Assembly: GCA_003577105.1 (NCBI GenBank)
Contig: QEUQ01000015.1
Span: 1-63,301 of the forward strand
Origin: Acidobacteriota bacterium
Lineage (GTDB): Bacteria > Actinomycetota > Acidimicrobiia > ATN3
DNA: 63,301 bases
Reading direction: 5' to 3'
Shown here: positions 1-8,243 of the stretch, in pieces
How the letters are laid out: each line of letters opens with the position of its first letter
How positions within the stretch are numbered: position 1 is the first letter of the stretch
The notes under the pieces: generated by a model
Seen by the model: the letters and a program-made list of their open reading frames with translations, nothing else
Databases searched by the model: none
What the model was told of the DNA's origin: nothing
Position numbers and translations under genes: made by a program

Positions 1-638
1 CCCGCGGCGCTGCTCGATCGCCGCGTCGAAATCACCGGCCCGGTCGAGCGCAAGATGATTCCGACGATGAATCCCGCAGCGACCGGTGGCAGGAGCGCGT
101 AGGGTACCCGCCGCTCGAAGCCTGCGACCATGAGCGGCACGACCATCAAGTATCCGGCAAGCGCCAGGATCGAGAGAATCACCGTAAGCAGATCGAGAAG
201 TTCGAGTATGCCCTCGTTGTCCCCCCGGTAGTACTTGACAGCAACGGTGAACTGGTGAATGAACCAAATTCCGCTTGCCGCTCCGAATAGCGTGGCGATT
301 GCTACGACGGCCGGGCTTCTGAGTATTCCAGCAATCGAAAATGCTGCCGCCGCCGGGAGCATTAGCGCCATCGCCGTGCGCTGAGCGGACCAAATGCGCC
401 TGCTGTCGCCGCTAGTGCGCTTGACGAGCATTTGGCAGATCACGAGCCCTGCCAAGAGCGCCGGGGCCATCAGGATCGGAAAGAGCATTTCGCGAAGGTC
501 GGCGCTCGAAATGCCTGCTGCGGCGCCGGCTGCGATCGCGTAGGCGACGATTACCCCGCCGACTGCGCGGCGCGTGCGCGGCGCAACTATGTAGCCGTGT
601 TCAGGGTCATCTGCGATCAGTGCGCGATCGTCTTCCAA
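1..638 (-). CDS. Multi-pass membrane protein, C-terminus beyond the window edge
   Basis: An open frame runs from position 638 off the left edge (at least 212 residues). The start is taken as TTG at 638-636 because a GGAGG lies seven bases upstream and no ATG fits in this frame there. A charged N-terminus of about 28 residues is followed by about six hydrophobic segments (near residues 29-46, 54-74, 94-114, 116-132, 148-170 and 176-195), so it is an integral membrane protein. I recognise no catalytic motif or family. It could be a complete small membrane protein or the membrane sensor part of a larger signalling protein whose cytoplasmic domain lies outside. It is divergent from the enoyl-CoA hydratase gene, with about 190 nt between the two starts. 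Confidence 0.6.
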   Translation of the reverse strand, partial: MEDDRALIADDPEHGYIVAPRTRRAVGGVIVAYAIAAGAAAGISSADLREMLFPILMAPALLAGLVICQMLVKRTSGDSRRIWSAQRTAMALMLPAAAAFSIAGILRSPAVVAIATLFGAASGIWFIHQFTVAVKYYRGDNEGILELLDLLTVILSILALAGYLMVVPLMVAGFERRVPYALLPPVAAGFIVGIILRSTGPVISTRRSSSAA

Positions 639-828
639 GCCGCATCCTCCGAAACCGGTCGCTGATCCGAGGCGCAATATCAGCACTCGCTAGCCGTTGT
701 CGTTAGCCACGAACCGGGCCAATGACTCTATATCAATGGGCCGACAAGCAGTTCGGCGGGACGTATGACTCAAAGGCGGAATATCCTCGGGTGCCCTGAA
801 GGTGAAGAGCGATGGGAGCACCCCGGGA

Positions 829-1620
829 ATGAGTGACGACGAGCTGCTATATGAGGTGTCGGAGCGCGTAGCGACTATTACCATCAATCGCCCTGACAGA
901 CGTAATGCCATGAACGGCGCCGTACTAGAGGGCATGCGCGCCTCGCTAGAAAGCGCCAAGTGGGACCCAGAGGTCAGAGTTGTGGTCCTGACGGGCGCGG
1001 GTGAGAAGGCCTTTTGCGCCGGCGCTGATCTCGAGCAGACCATGCCTGCTTCTTCGGGGGGCGGACCGGTCGCGGCCCACTATGGCAGAGGGGTTCTCGC
1101 CGAGGTCTTTCGAGACATCTTCTCGCTTGGCATGCCTGTTGTCGGGCGCATCAACGGGCACGCTCTCGCGGGCGGTTTCGGCCTTGCCCTCGCAGCGGAC
1201 ATTTTGATCGCGTCGGACAACGCGACATTTGGTACGCCCGAGATCAACGTCGGGCTTTGGCCGATGATGATCACGACCGTGATGAAGCGATCAATGCCCC
1301 CCAAGGTCGCGCTAGAGCTGATGATGACCGGGCGACGGGTAAGCGCTGCCGAGGCCGTTGAGCGCGGATTCGTCAACAAGGTGGTTCCGGCGTCTGATCT
1401 AGACGACGCTGTCGCTGAGGTGACAAGGGAGTTGGCGTCGAAGAGTCCGGCGACAATGCGCCTCGGGCGCGATGCCTTCTACGCGACTCTCGATATGCCC
1501 GCGGATCAAGCGCTCGGTTACCTTCAAGCGCAGCTGGGTGTGGTGGCACAGACCGAGGACGCCGTCGAGGGCATGACGGCATTCCTGCAAAAACGTGAGC
1601 CTGAGTGGAAGGGGCGTTAG
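829..1620 (+). CDS. Enoyl-CoA hydratase/isomerase family protein
   Basis: This 263-residue protein has the crotonase fold signatures: an N-terminal ITINRPDRRNAM block, the oxyanion-hole segment AFCAGADL, and GHALAGGFGLALAADILIAS for the second oxyanion strand and helix. Crotonase-family enzymes hydrate or isomerise enoyl-CoA thioesters in the cytoplasm. ATG at 829 is preferred over an in-frame GTG at 802 because a GGAG lies about ten bases before it. The gene ends directly against the ATG of the carboxylase beta subunit at 1621, so the two are almost certainly co-transcribed and act on related acyl-CoAs. A hydratase of leucine or short-chain fatty acid breakdown is possible; the substrate cannot be read from the sequence. 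Confidence 0.9.
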   Translation: MSDDELLYEVSERVATITINRPDRRNAMNGAVLEGMRASLESAKWDPEVRVVVLTGAGEKAFCAGADLEQTMPASSGGGPVAAHYGRGVLAEVFRDIFSLGMPVVGRINGHALAGGFGLALAADILIASDNATFGTPEINVGLWPMMITTVMKRSMPPKVALELMMTGRRVSAAEAVERGFVNKVVPASDLDDAVAEVTRELASKSPATMRLGRDAFYATLDMPADQALGYLQAQLGVVAQTEDAVEGMTAFLQKREPEWKGR

Positions 1621-3207
1621 ATGTCCAATGAGGGCGGCACGAGTCAGCCGGATATCAAGTTTGATTCTGAGGTTATCGCCGATCTCGAGACGCGTCGGGC
1701 GAAAAACCTTGGCATGGGAGGGGAGGAGCGCATTGAGCGCCAGCACTCGCAGGGGAAGTTAACTGCCCGCGAGCGCCTCGAGCTGCTTTGCGACCCCGGA
1801 AGTTTTGTGGAATTCGGACTGCTTGCCGATCACATGGATCCTCAGCTTGCCGGCAAAGAAGCACCGGCCGACGGAGTGGTGACCGGTATTGGCAAGATCG
1901 ACGGCCGGCCCGTTGCAATCTGTAACTACGACTTCACGGTCATGGCGGGATCGATGGGCGCGATCGGCGAGCAGAAGGTAGCGCGAATCCGCGCCCATGC
2001 GATAGGCCAGAAGATCCCATTCGTATGGTTACTCGATTCAGCCGGAGCGCGCATTCAGCAAGGGGTGGGGTCGACCTTTGCCGGCGCGGGTGCTCTGTTC
2101 AGGGAGCAGGTCGCGATGTCGGGAGTCGTGCCCATGGTCGCAGCGGTCATGGGGCCTTGCGCTGCAGGCACTGCCTATATTCCAGCCCTCGCCGACGTGG
2201 TTTTCATGGTCAAGAACACCAGCTCGATGGCGCTTGGCGGAAGTCATCTTGTAAAGGCCGCAGTGGGCGAGGAGATCTCGGACTACGAAATGGGCGGCCC
2301 CGAAGTCCATTGCCGCATTTCAGGATGTGCGGATCTCGATTTCGAAGATGACGAGAGCTGCCTCGCTGCGATTCGCGAGTACTTGGGCTACTTCCCGTCG
2401 TGCAATCTCGAAGATCCGCCGGTTGTACCGACCTCAGATCCTCCCGACCGCCGAAGTGAAGCTCTCTATTCGATCGTGCCGTCATCGCCCAAAGGCACCT
2501 ACGACATGTACGAAGTCATCTCCGAGATTGTCGATGACGGTGTCTTTTTCGCAATCAAACCTGAATTCGCACAGAACATCGTGACGGTTCTTGCGCGCAT
2601 GGACGGAAGGTCCGTGGGCATTGTGGCCAGCCAGCCGTTGGTGTTGGGTGGGGCCCTTGACAACGACGCGGCCGACAAGGCGGCTCGCTTCGTGTGGCTT
2701 TGTGATGCTTTTGGGATCCCCTTGGTGTTCCTGCAGGACGTTCCCGGGTTCATTGTCGGATCGGCAGTTGAGAAGCAGGGGATTATCCGACACGGCGCCA
2801 AGATGCTCTTCGCAGTCAGTGAAGCGACCGTGCCAAAGGTGACAGTCGTAATTCGTAAGGCCTACGGCGCCGGGTATTTCGTCATGAACGGCCGGGCATA
2901 TGAGGCCGATTACATCGTCTCGTGGCCGACCGGCGAGATATCTGTGATGGGGCCGGAGGGAGCCGTCAACATCATCTTCCGAAAGGAGATCGAGGCGGCA
3001 CCCGAAGACCAGCAAGAGGCCATCCGAGATGCGCGAATCGAGATGATCCGCCAAACTATTGACCCGTACGTCGCAGCCGGGCATGCACAGGTCGACGATC
3101 TGATAGACCCGGCGGATACAAGACGTGCGATTATTGCGGGCCTGTCGATTTCGGAGCGGAAGACCGTGGACAGGCCTTGGCGAAAGCACGGCGTTCTTCC
3201 CGTCTAG
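1621..3207 (+). CDS. Acyl-CoA carboxylase carboxyltransferase (beta) subunit
   Basis: The 528 residues match a full-length carboxyltransferase beta subunit of propionyl-, acetyl- or methylcrotonyl-CoA carboxylase type. Such subunits move CO2 from carboxybiotin to an acyl-CoA. Seen are the N-terminal block GKLTARERLELLCDPGSF, the glycine-rich oxyanion segment around MGPCAAGTAYIPALADVVFM in the first half, and the second-half blocks LFLQDVPGFIVG-like and YGAGYFVMNGRAYEADYI. No biotin carboxylase or biotin carrier subunit is encoded nearby, so its alpha partner must lie elsewhere. The start is adjacent to the preceding hydratase stop. With ethylmalonyl-CoA pathway genes at 33142-36664, propionyl-CoA is an attractive substrate, but methylcrotonyl-CoA cannot be excluded. 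Confidence 0.9.
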   Translation: MSNEGGTSQPDIKFDSEVIADLETRRAKNLGMGGEERIERQHSQGKLTARERLELLCDPGSFVEFGLLADHMDPQLAGKEAPADGVVTGIGKIDGRPVAICNYDFTVMAGSMGAIGEQKVARIRAHAIGQKIPFVWLLDSAGARIQQGVGSTFAGAGALFREQVAMSGVVPMVAAVMGPCAAGTAYIPALADVVFMVKNTSSMALGGSHLVKAAVGEEISDYEMGGPEVHCRISGCADLDFEDDESCLAAIREYLGYFPSCNLEDPPVVPTSDPPDRRSEALYSIVPSSPKGTYDMYEVISEIVDDGVFFAIKPEFAQNIVTVLARMDGRSVGIVASQPLVLGGALDNDAADKAARFVWLCDAFGIPLVFLQDVPGFIVGSAVEKQGIIRHGAKMLFAVSEATVPKVTVVIRKAYGAGYFVMNGRAYEADYIVSWPTGEISVMGPEGAVNIIFRKEIEAAPEDQQEAIRDARIEMIRQTIDPYVAAGHAQVDDLIDPADTRRAIIAGLSISERKTVDRPWRKHGVLPV

Positions 3208-3310
3208 TTAGACTTTGCCCCTCGCCAAGGCATTTGCCTGGCAGGTGTCGTGCTTTTGGGGTGTGAGCGGGCATAGCCCGCAGGTTGGAAAAAGGGTCTT
3301 GGAGGAATAG

Positions 3311-4861
3311 ATGTCGGATGCGGGGAACGAAGTAATCAGGCAGGGTCCGTGCGATTACGTACCTGCCGGTGCACGAGAGGTAAAGGGCAGTCTCTGGCTC
3401 ATGGCCGAGTGGCTGGTCTTCCAGCCGTCCGAGGCCGACCAGGCAATGGGGTTGCAGAACATCAACGTCGGGCTCGCCCAAATCGACTTCGTTGGCAAGG
3501 GGGAGTTCGATGTCGGCAAGGTCTTCTCGGTGGGTCTCAAGACCCCGGTCCGGGTGGTGGCCGCCGAGCAGGACTATCAGTTCGCAGTCGACAATGTTGA
3601 TGATTGGGTAGCCACGATTGCTCGTCAGGTAAGAGCGGTCAAGGGCGAGCCCGAGCCTGCTCCGCCCCCTGCCCCTGTTCCGCCAGCAGTTCCAGCTCCC
3701 CCTCCGGTACCAGAAGCCGGAGCTCCCGCCGCCGAAGTCCCACCGCCACCACCTGGTCCTGGGGCCGAAGTGCCACCGCCCCCACCGGCGCCGGTCGCAG
3801 ACGTACCGCCGCCCCCACCGGCCGCCGAAGTGCCGCAGCCCCCACCGGCGCCAGAGGCACCGGCCCCTGCAGCCGAGATCCCGCCGCCACCTCCGGCCCC
3901 GGAACCTGCACCGGTGGCGGAAGTGCCAGTTCCGGGCGCAGAGGTCCCGCCTCCACCACCGGCGCCAGAGGCTGAAGTCCCACCACCCCCTCTAGCTCCA
4001 GAGGCGCCTCCTGCAGAAGCCACTCCCGAAGCTCCGGTACAGGTAGAGATTCCGCCACCGCCAGGGGCCGAGACGCCTGCGGCAGAGGAGATTCCAGCTC
4101 CACCTCCGGGGAAGATCGTTATTCCGCCTCCGCCGCCAGATGCCGAGGAAGCGCCGGCACCCGAAGTTGCGCAGCCTGAAGAGGTGCCTGCCGAAGAAGC
4201 TCCGGCCGAGGAGGCTCCTGCTGAAGAGCCTCCTGCTGAAGAGCCCGCGGCAGAAGAGGCGCCTGCCGGAGAAGAGCCCGCGGCTGAAGAAGCGCCAGCG
4301 GCAGAAGAGGAGCCCGCGGCCGAGGAGGCTCCTGCTGAAGAGCCCGCGGCTGAGGAGGCTCCTGCTGAAGAGCCCGCGGCTGAGGAGGCTCCGGTTGAGG
4401 AACCAGCAGAAGAGGAAGCGCCAGCGGCCGAAGAACCGGCAGCAGAGGAAGCGCCAGCGGCCGAAGAACCACCCGCAGAAGAAGCCCCGCCCGCATCACC
4501 AGTAAGCGGCGTTCACCATGTCGCATACCCAGTCACAGACCTCACCCGGGCCGTTGGCTTCTATACCGAAGTCCTCGGTCTAGAGGTCGTCAACCAAGAC
4601 GGCAATGCTGCGGCATGGCTCAATGCCGGTGGCGGCTCAGTCCGCCTCGTTGCCGGCGGCGGAGCAACAGGGGCAGGAGCGACGGTTGCCGTCAGCGTGC
4701 CAGACGTGGACGCGGCTTCTGAAGCGCTCAAGGCCCGTGGTGCGGAGCCGAGTGACATAGCGCCCGCAGTCGGCGGAGGCCGCTCATTCAGCATTGCGGA
4801 TCCAGACGGTAATCAGATCACCGTCTATCAGGCAGCAGATCCGGATACTTCGCAGGGGTAG
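3311..4861 (+). CDS. GRAM-like / Pro-Ala-Glu low-complexity / VOC-domain fusion protein
   Basis: This 516-residue protein has three parts. Residues 1-112 resemble a GRAM/PH-like domain ([16 protein letters not shown] as the strand pattern, then [11 protein letters not shown] and a tail like a helix ending [12 protein letters not shown]). Residues about 113-276 are proline-rich (repeated [12 protein letters not shown]), and about 277-395 are Ala-Glu-Pro repeats (EEAPAEEP). Residues about 397-508 form a glyoxalase/dioxygenase (VOC) domain with [19 protein letters not shown] and [17 protein letters not shown] domains bind metals or small ligands; GRAM domains bind lipids or proteins. No signal peptide is seen. 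A ribosome site (TTGGAGG) precedes the ATG. The combination is not one I know; a shared function in acyl-CoA chemistry is suggested only by the flanking crotonases. Confidence 0.75.
   Translation: MSDAGNEVIRQGPCDYVPAGAREVKGSLWLMAEWLVFQPSEADQAMGLQNINVGLAQIDFVGKGEFDVGKVFSVGLKTPVRVVAAEQDYQFAVDNVDDWVATIARQVRAVKGEPEPAPPPAPVPPAVPAPPPVPEAGAPAAEVPPPPPGPGAEVPPPPPAPVADVPPPPPAAEVPQPPPAPEAPAPAAEIPPPPPAPEPAPVAEVPVPGAEVPPPPPAPEAEVPPPPLAPEAPPAEATPEAPVQVEIPPPPGAETPAAEEIPAPPPGKIVIPPPPPDAEEAPAPEVAQPEEVPAEEAPAEEAPAEEPPAEEPAAEEAPAGEEPAAEEAPAAEEEPAAEEAPAEEPAAEEAPAEEPAAEEAPVEEPAEEEAPAAEEPAAEEAPAAEEPPAEEAPPASPVSGVHHVAYPVTDLTRAVGFYTEVLGLEVVNQDGNAAAWLNAGGGSVRLVAGGGATGAGATVAVSVPDVDAASEALKARGAEPSDIAPAVGGGRSFSIADPDGNQITVYQAADPDTSQG
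3648..4500. repeat. Low-complexity coding region (proline-rich then Ala-Glu-rich)
   Basis: Imperfect short repeats of CCNCC/GCNGAAG type make up the middle of the fusion protein: the first part (to about 4137) encodes runs of proline separated by Ala, Glu and Val, the second (from about 4140) encodes EEAPA-like units. Such tracts are prone to slippage and to assembly collapse, so the true copy number may differ. Long open frames on both strands across this region are by-products of the composition. Confidence 0.85.
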
Positions 4862-4868
4862 TTCACCT

Positions 4869-5663
4869 TTGCCCGAAATTGAGTCCGAGCTAGACGGATC
4901 GGTCGCGCGCGTAACCATCAACCGGCCCGAAGGTCGCAATGCGCTCACCGCGAAAGCTGCGAACGACCTAATAGACGCGATTACAGCGTTCTCACCACAA
5001 GACGCACGTGTCATTGTCATCACAGGGCGCGGGACTTCCTTTTGCGCGGGGGCGGACCTGTCCGAGTACGCAGTCGACGAGTCGGGCGAATCGGCCTATG
5101 CGAATCTTTCGGGGGCACTGGTAAGGGCCGCTCGGTTGATAGGTGAGCATCCACTTCCGGTAATTGGCTACATAAACGGACCGGCACTTGGGGGTGGCGC
5201 CACACTCGCGCTCGCCTGTGACTTGCGATTCGCTGCTCCGAGCGCGGTCATTGGAATTCCGGCGGCGCGCCTCGGGGTCGTGCTCGACTTCTCCAACGCT
5301 CGACGTCTGTATCACATTGCCGGCGCGTCTGTTGCCTCCGATGTCTTACTCGGAGCGCGCATCCTCGATGCTGATGAAGCTGAGGCGGCAGGGATCTTCA
5401 ACCGGGTGACTCGCTCGGATCCGCCGGAAGATGACGTGAACAAGTGGCTTGCAGAGATTGCATCCCTCGCGCCCAAGAGTCAGGCAGCTCACAAGAAGGC
5501 TCTCCGAGCGCTCATCGATCAGATACCTCCGAGCCCCGAGTCGGACCCAGCTCTCACCGAAGAGATCACCAAGCTTTCGATCGAGGCCTTTGGGAGCGAG
5601 GATCTTCAGGAGGGCATTGCAGCCTTTGCCAGCAGGCGTAAGCCGAATTTCAAGGGGCGCTAA
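4869..5663 (+). CDS. Enoyl-CoA hydratase/isomerase family protein (second copy)
   Basis: A 264-residue crotonase-family protein with VARVTINRPEGRNALT at the N-terminus, the oxyanion segment SFCAGADLSEYA and GPALGGGATLALACDLRFAA. The start is assigned to TTG at 4869, seven bases after the preceding stop, with AGGGG upstream; a longer frame back to 4794 would overlap the VOC domain and adds residues unlike the family. It differs clearly from the hydratase at 829-1620, so it is a paralogue of different specificity rather than a recent duplicate. Its stop is followed after four bases by the next gene, suggesting one transcript through 6054. Hydratase versus isomerase activity cannot be decided here. 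Confidence 0.88.
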   Translation: MPEIESELDGSVARVTINRPEGRNALTAKAANDLIDAITAFSPQDARVIVITGRGTSFCAGADLSEYAVDESGESAYANLSGALVRAARLIGEHPLPVIGYINGPALGGGATLALACDLRFAAPSAVIGIPAARLGVVLDFSNARRLYHIAGASVASDVLLGARILDADEAEAAGIFNRVTRSDPPEDDVNKWLAEIASLAPKSQAAHKKALRALIDQIPPSPESDPALTEEITKLSIEAFGSEDLQEGIAAFASRRKPNFKGR

Positions 5664-5667
5664 AGCC

Positions 5668-6054
5668 GTGGTGAGCGAGGAATCGCTTGATCCAGACGAG
5701 GTTCAGGGACTTCTCGACCGTTGGCGAGCAGCCTACCTAGCTGGTGACTCGGTTGCCGTCGGAGATCTCTATGCGCTCGACGGACTCTTGGCCTTTGCAG
5801 AAGAGGCCAGCTCATATGCCGGGCGCGATGCAGTAGAAGTGGCGATCGAATCCCGCTTTGCAGAGGCGAGCTCGGTCGGCGAAGTTGTCTTTGAGTGGGG
5901 AGAGCCGATCATCGACGGCGAAATGGTGGCGGTAGAGTTTTGCGATCTCCCCGATCGGGGTGAAGCAAACGGCGTCGCGATCATGCGGATTGTCAGAGGG
6001 CGAATCGTTTTTGATCGCCGATTCCGAGAGCCGCCTAATTCCGGGGGACAATAG
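5668..6054 (+). CDS. NTF2/SnoaL-like small protein
   Basis: A 128-residue protein starting at GTG 5668, with AAGGGG 11 bases upstream; GTG 5671 is an alternative. The N-terminal helix LLDRWRAAYLAGDSVAVGDLYALDG, then YAGRDAVEVAIESRF and a C-terminal strand pair ending MRIVRGRIVFDRRF, follow the cone-shaped NTF2/SnoaL/DUF4440 pattern. Members bind small hydrophobic ligands or act as isomerases or hydrolases. It follows the second enoyl-CoA hydratase by four bases, so a role with that enzyme's substrate is plausible. No catalytic residues can be assigned. Confidence 0.7.
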   Translation: MVSEESLDPDEVQGLLDRWRAAYLAGDSVAVGDLYALDGLLAFAEEASSYAGRDAVEVAIESRFAEASSVGEVVFEWGEPIIDGEMVAVEFCDLPDRGEANGVAIMRIVRGRIVFDRRFREPPNSGGQ

Positions 6055-6129
6055 AGCTAGTTCGGCGCATCCCATTGGAATTGCGGACCCCGGACAGCGA
6101 ACTTCCAACCGAGTGCGAGCGGAGTCAAC

Positions 6130-6876
6130 GTGCCCAACGAAGCGACAATCATTGCCGCCTTCTTCGCGGGAATGCTTTCGTTTCTGACGCCGTGCGTCTT
6201 GCCGTTGGTGCCTGCCTACCTCTCGCTCATGAGCGGAGTGTCTGCGACAGACGTTCGTGAGGGCACTGCGGACAAATGGCGAATCGTCACCGCGGTGAGC
6301 ATGTTCATATTGGGCTTCACGACAGTCTTTGTCGCGTTTCACGCATCCGCCTCTGTCATCTCGCGCTTCCTCGTAGGCAACCAAGCGATCGTTCGCAAGA
6401 TTGCGGGGGTGTTCATATTCACCATGGGCTGTCTCATGGTGGCCAATGCGTTCGGGAAACTCGCCTGGCTCATGCGCGAACGCCGCTTTGAAGCTCGCAC
6501 CCGTGGCCTAGGACTCTGGGGCGCACCGATTATGGGCGCTGCGTTCGCGTTCGCGTGGACGCCATGTATCGGTCCAGTGCTTGGTGCGGTGCTCGCAACC
6601 GCGCAAGCAGAGCAGACGGCCGGTAGGGGAGTGATCTTGCTGGTGGCCTACTCGCTTGGTCTCGGCGTTCCATTTATGGCAGCCGGACTGGCGATGGGCA
6701 GACTGGTTGGTTTCTTCGACTGGTTCAAGCGCCACTCCAAGGGATTGCAGGTGGCCACCGGCGTAATTCTTGCGGCCTTTGGAATCTTGCTCTTTTTCAA
6801 CCTGGTGAGCGCCATCGCAATTTGGATGCAGCAGCTCTTTGCGAAGCTGGGGCTGGACTGGCTGTCGTCAAGCTGA
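6130..6876 (+). CDS. ccdA: CcdA/DsbD-type transmembrane thiol-disulfide transporter
   Basis: The 248-residue protein has about six membrane helices and the two conserved cysteines of the CcdA family, in FLTPCVLPLVPAYLS (helix 1) and AWTPCIGPVLGAVLA (helix 4), each flanked by prolines as in characterised members. It carries reducing equivalents from cytoplasmic thioredoxin across the membrane to extracytoplasmic thioredoxin-like proteins used in cytochrome c maturation. GTG at 6130 has GGAG upstream. It overlaps the 3' end of the TlpA-like gene on the other strand by nine bases; that product is its obvious redox partner. No cytochrome c synthetase genes (resB/resC) are visible next to it. Confidence 0.92.
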   Translation: MPNEATIIAAFFAGMLSFLTPCVLPLVPAYLSLMSGVSATDVREGTADKWRIVTAVSMFILGFTTVFVAFHASASVISRFLVGNQAIVRKIAGVFIFTMGCLMVANAFGKLAWLMRERRFEARTRGLGLWGAPIMGAAFAFAWTPCIGPVLGAVLATAQAEQTAGRGVILLVAYSLGLGVPFMAAGLAMGRLVGFFDWFKRHSKGLQVATGVILAAFGILLFFNLVSAIAIWMQQLFAKLGLDWLSSS

Positions 6877-7476
6877 GTTTGCGGTGGCGCCAGCCCGCTG
6901 GAGGGCGCTTTCTATGGAAGCGGCGTCGGGAAATGCCCGCGCAAACTTCTCCTTGACGACTCCGTCTGTTCCGACAATCACCGTTGTGGGGAAGCCGGAA
7001 ACCAGATAGCGCCCTGCTATTTGGCCCTCGTCTAGCCCCACGGGGAAGTCCATGCGCTTCTCGGCAACGAACCTCCTGACGGCGTCGGGCACGTCGTTGA
7101 CAGCTATTGCGACAAAGACCGTTGACTTGTTGTAGCGGTGATAGACCTCAACAAGGTGAGGCATTTCCTTCTCACACGGTGGGCACCAAGTCCCCCAGAA
7201 ATTGATGAGAACAACTTTTCCCCTATGAGAGGCCATGTCGAATACCGAGTCGTCGATGGTCTTCAACTTGAAACTAGGGGCCACGGATCCGATCTGAGCG
7301 ACTCCGGGATCTGGTGGGGGCCCATCGCCAGCGCTATCTGGCGAGCTCTGCTTGGCTGGCGTCATTACCACCGCAAGCACCACTACGGCCAGTACTGCTA
7401 CTCCAACTGCAATGGGAATGAGCGGGCTGCGCCGACGCGCCTTGGCCTCTTCTTCGGGTTGATCTGACATCGCCAT
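6868..7476 (-). CDS. TlpA/ResA-type membrane-anchored thiol-disulfide oxidoreductase
   Basis: A 202-residue protein with one N-terminal membrane anchor (about residues 19-41) and an exported thioredoxin fold. The active site is WCPPC in INFWGTWCPPCEKEMP, followed by the cis-proline loop SGFPTTVIVG. Proteins of this type reduce apocytochrome c or other exported disulfides and receive electrons from CcdA, whose gene it meets tail to tail. An alternative start two codons downstream (MSDQ) is possible. The convergent arrangement, rather than an operon, of two partners is unusual. Confidence 0.92.
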   Translation of the reverse strand: MAMSDQPEEEAKARRRSPLIPIAVGVAVLAVVVLAVVMTPAKQSSPDSAGDGPPPDPGVAQIGSVAPSFKLKTIDDSVFDMASHRGKVVLINFWGTWCPPCEKEMPHLVEVYHRYNKSTVFVAIAVNDVPDAVRRFVAEKRMDFPVGLDEGQIAGRYLVSGFPTTVIVGTDGVVKEKFARAFPDAASIESALQRAGATANSA

Positions 7477-7598
7477 ATCATGTTAGCCGCGCATCTGAGC
7501 CCTCGAATTCCGGCCGCAGAGCCACGATTCGGCCGGCGAAATCGAGTCTTGGACGAGTAGCTGACCTGCACGCGGGCCCCCAACTACCAGGCGGTGAG

Positions 7599-8216
7599 AT
7601 GTCCTTTTTTGATAAGAACCGAGATGAGCTGGCGACGAGCGGAATCGATCGGTCGCGCCTGCCGCCGGGGCAATACTCCACCGGCAGGTTCCCGATTCTC
7701 CACGAAGGTCCGGTGCCGGACTACGGCGACTTCTCGAACTGGACGTTTGAGGTTGTCGGGCTTGTCGAAAGGCCCATGAAGTTCTCGTTTGAAGAGTTTC
7801 GTTCTCTCCCGGTGACTTCGGTCCTATGCGACATCCATTGCGTCACCAAGTGGTCGAAGTTTGATACCGAGTGGGCCGGAGTCACGGTTGATCATGTGGC
7901 GGACCTAGCAGGTGTCATGCCAGAGGCAAAGTTCGTGATCGCTCACGCCGAGTTCGGATACACCACAAACCTTCCCGTCGAGGACCTGCTTGGGCACCCA
8001 CACAATCTGCTCGCTTATCGCTTTGGGGGAGATGAGCTGGAGCCGATCCACGGCGGGCCGCTGCGTTTGCTCGTGCCCCACCTCTATTTCTGGAAGTCTG
8101 CGAAGTGGCTGAGGGCTCTCGAATTTGTTGAGTCAGACGAGCCCGGATTCTGGGAGAGCAACGGTTATCACAACTACGGCGATCCCTGGAAGGAGCAGCG
8201 TTACTGGGGGGATTGA
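7599..8216 (+). CDS. Sulfite-oxidase-like molybdopterin-dependent oxidoreductase
   Basis: The 205 residues cover a single oxidoreductase molybdopterin-binding domain of the sulfite oxidase/YedY family. The putative molybdenum-ligating cysteine lies in DIHCVTKWSKFDTEW, and GGPLRLLVPHLYFWKSAKWL and an ending WKEQRYWGD are typical of the short single-domain actinobacterial form. No signal peptide or twin-arginine motif is seen, so the protein is probably cytoplasmic or relies on a partner. The substrate is unknown. There is no heme or FAD reductase partner adjacent. The next gene is convergent. Confidence 0.88.
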   Translation: MSFFDKNRDELATSGIDRSRLPPGQYSTGRFPILHEGPVPDYGDFSNWTFEVVGLVERPMKFSFEEFRSLPVTSVLCDIHCVTKWSKFDTEWAGVTVDHVADLAGVMPEAKFVIAHAEFGYTTNLPVEDLLGHPHNLLAYRFGGDELEPIHGGPLRLLVPHLYFWKSAKWLRALEFVESDEPGFWESNGYHNYGDPWKEQRYWGD

Positions 8217-8243
8217 CGTCGTAGTGGTAATAACCCGCCGCTC

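Noticed and set aside
432-665. 77-codon frame on the plus strand
   Set aside because: It is antisense to the membrane protein at 1-638, which shows clear hydrophobic segments and a ribosome site.
3261-3281. GCGGGC-ATA-GCCCGC hairpin upstream of the GRAM-VOC gene as a terminator
   Set aside because: The 6-bp stem has no T tract, and its role cannot be supported.
3604-4526. Several long Pro/Arg/Ala-rich frames on both strands
   Set aside because: They are by-products of the repetitive composition in the GRAM-VOC gene.
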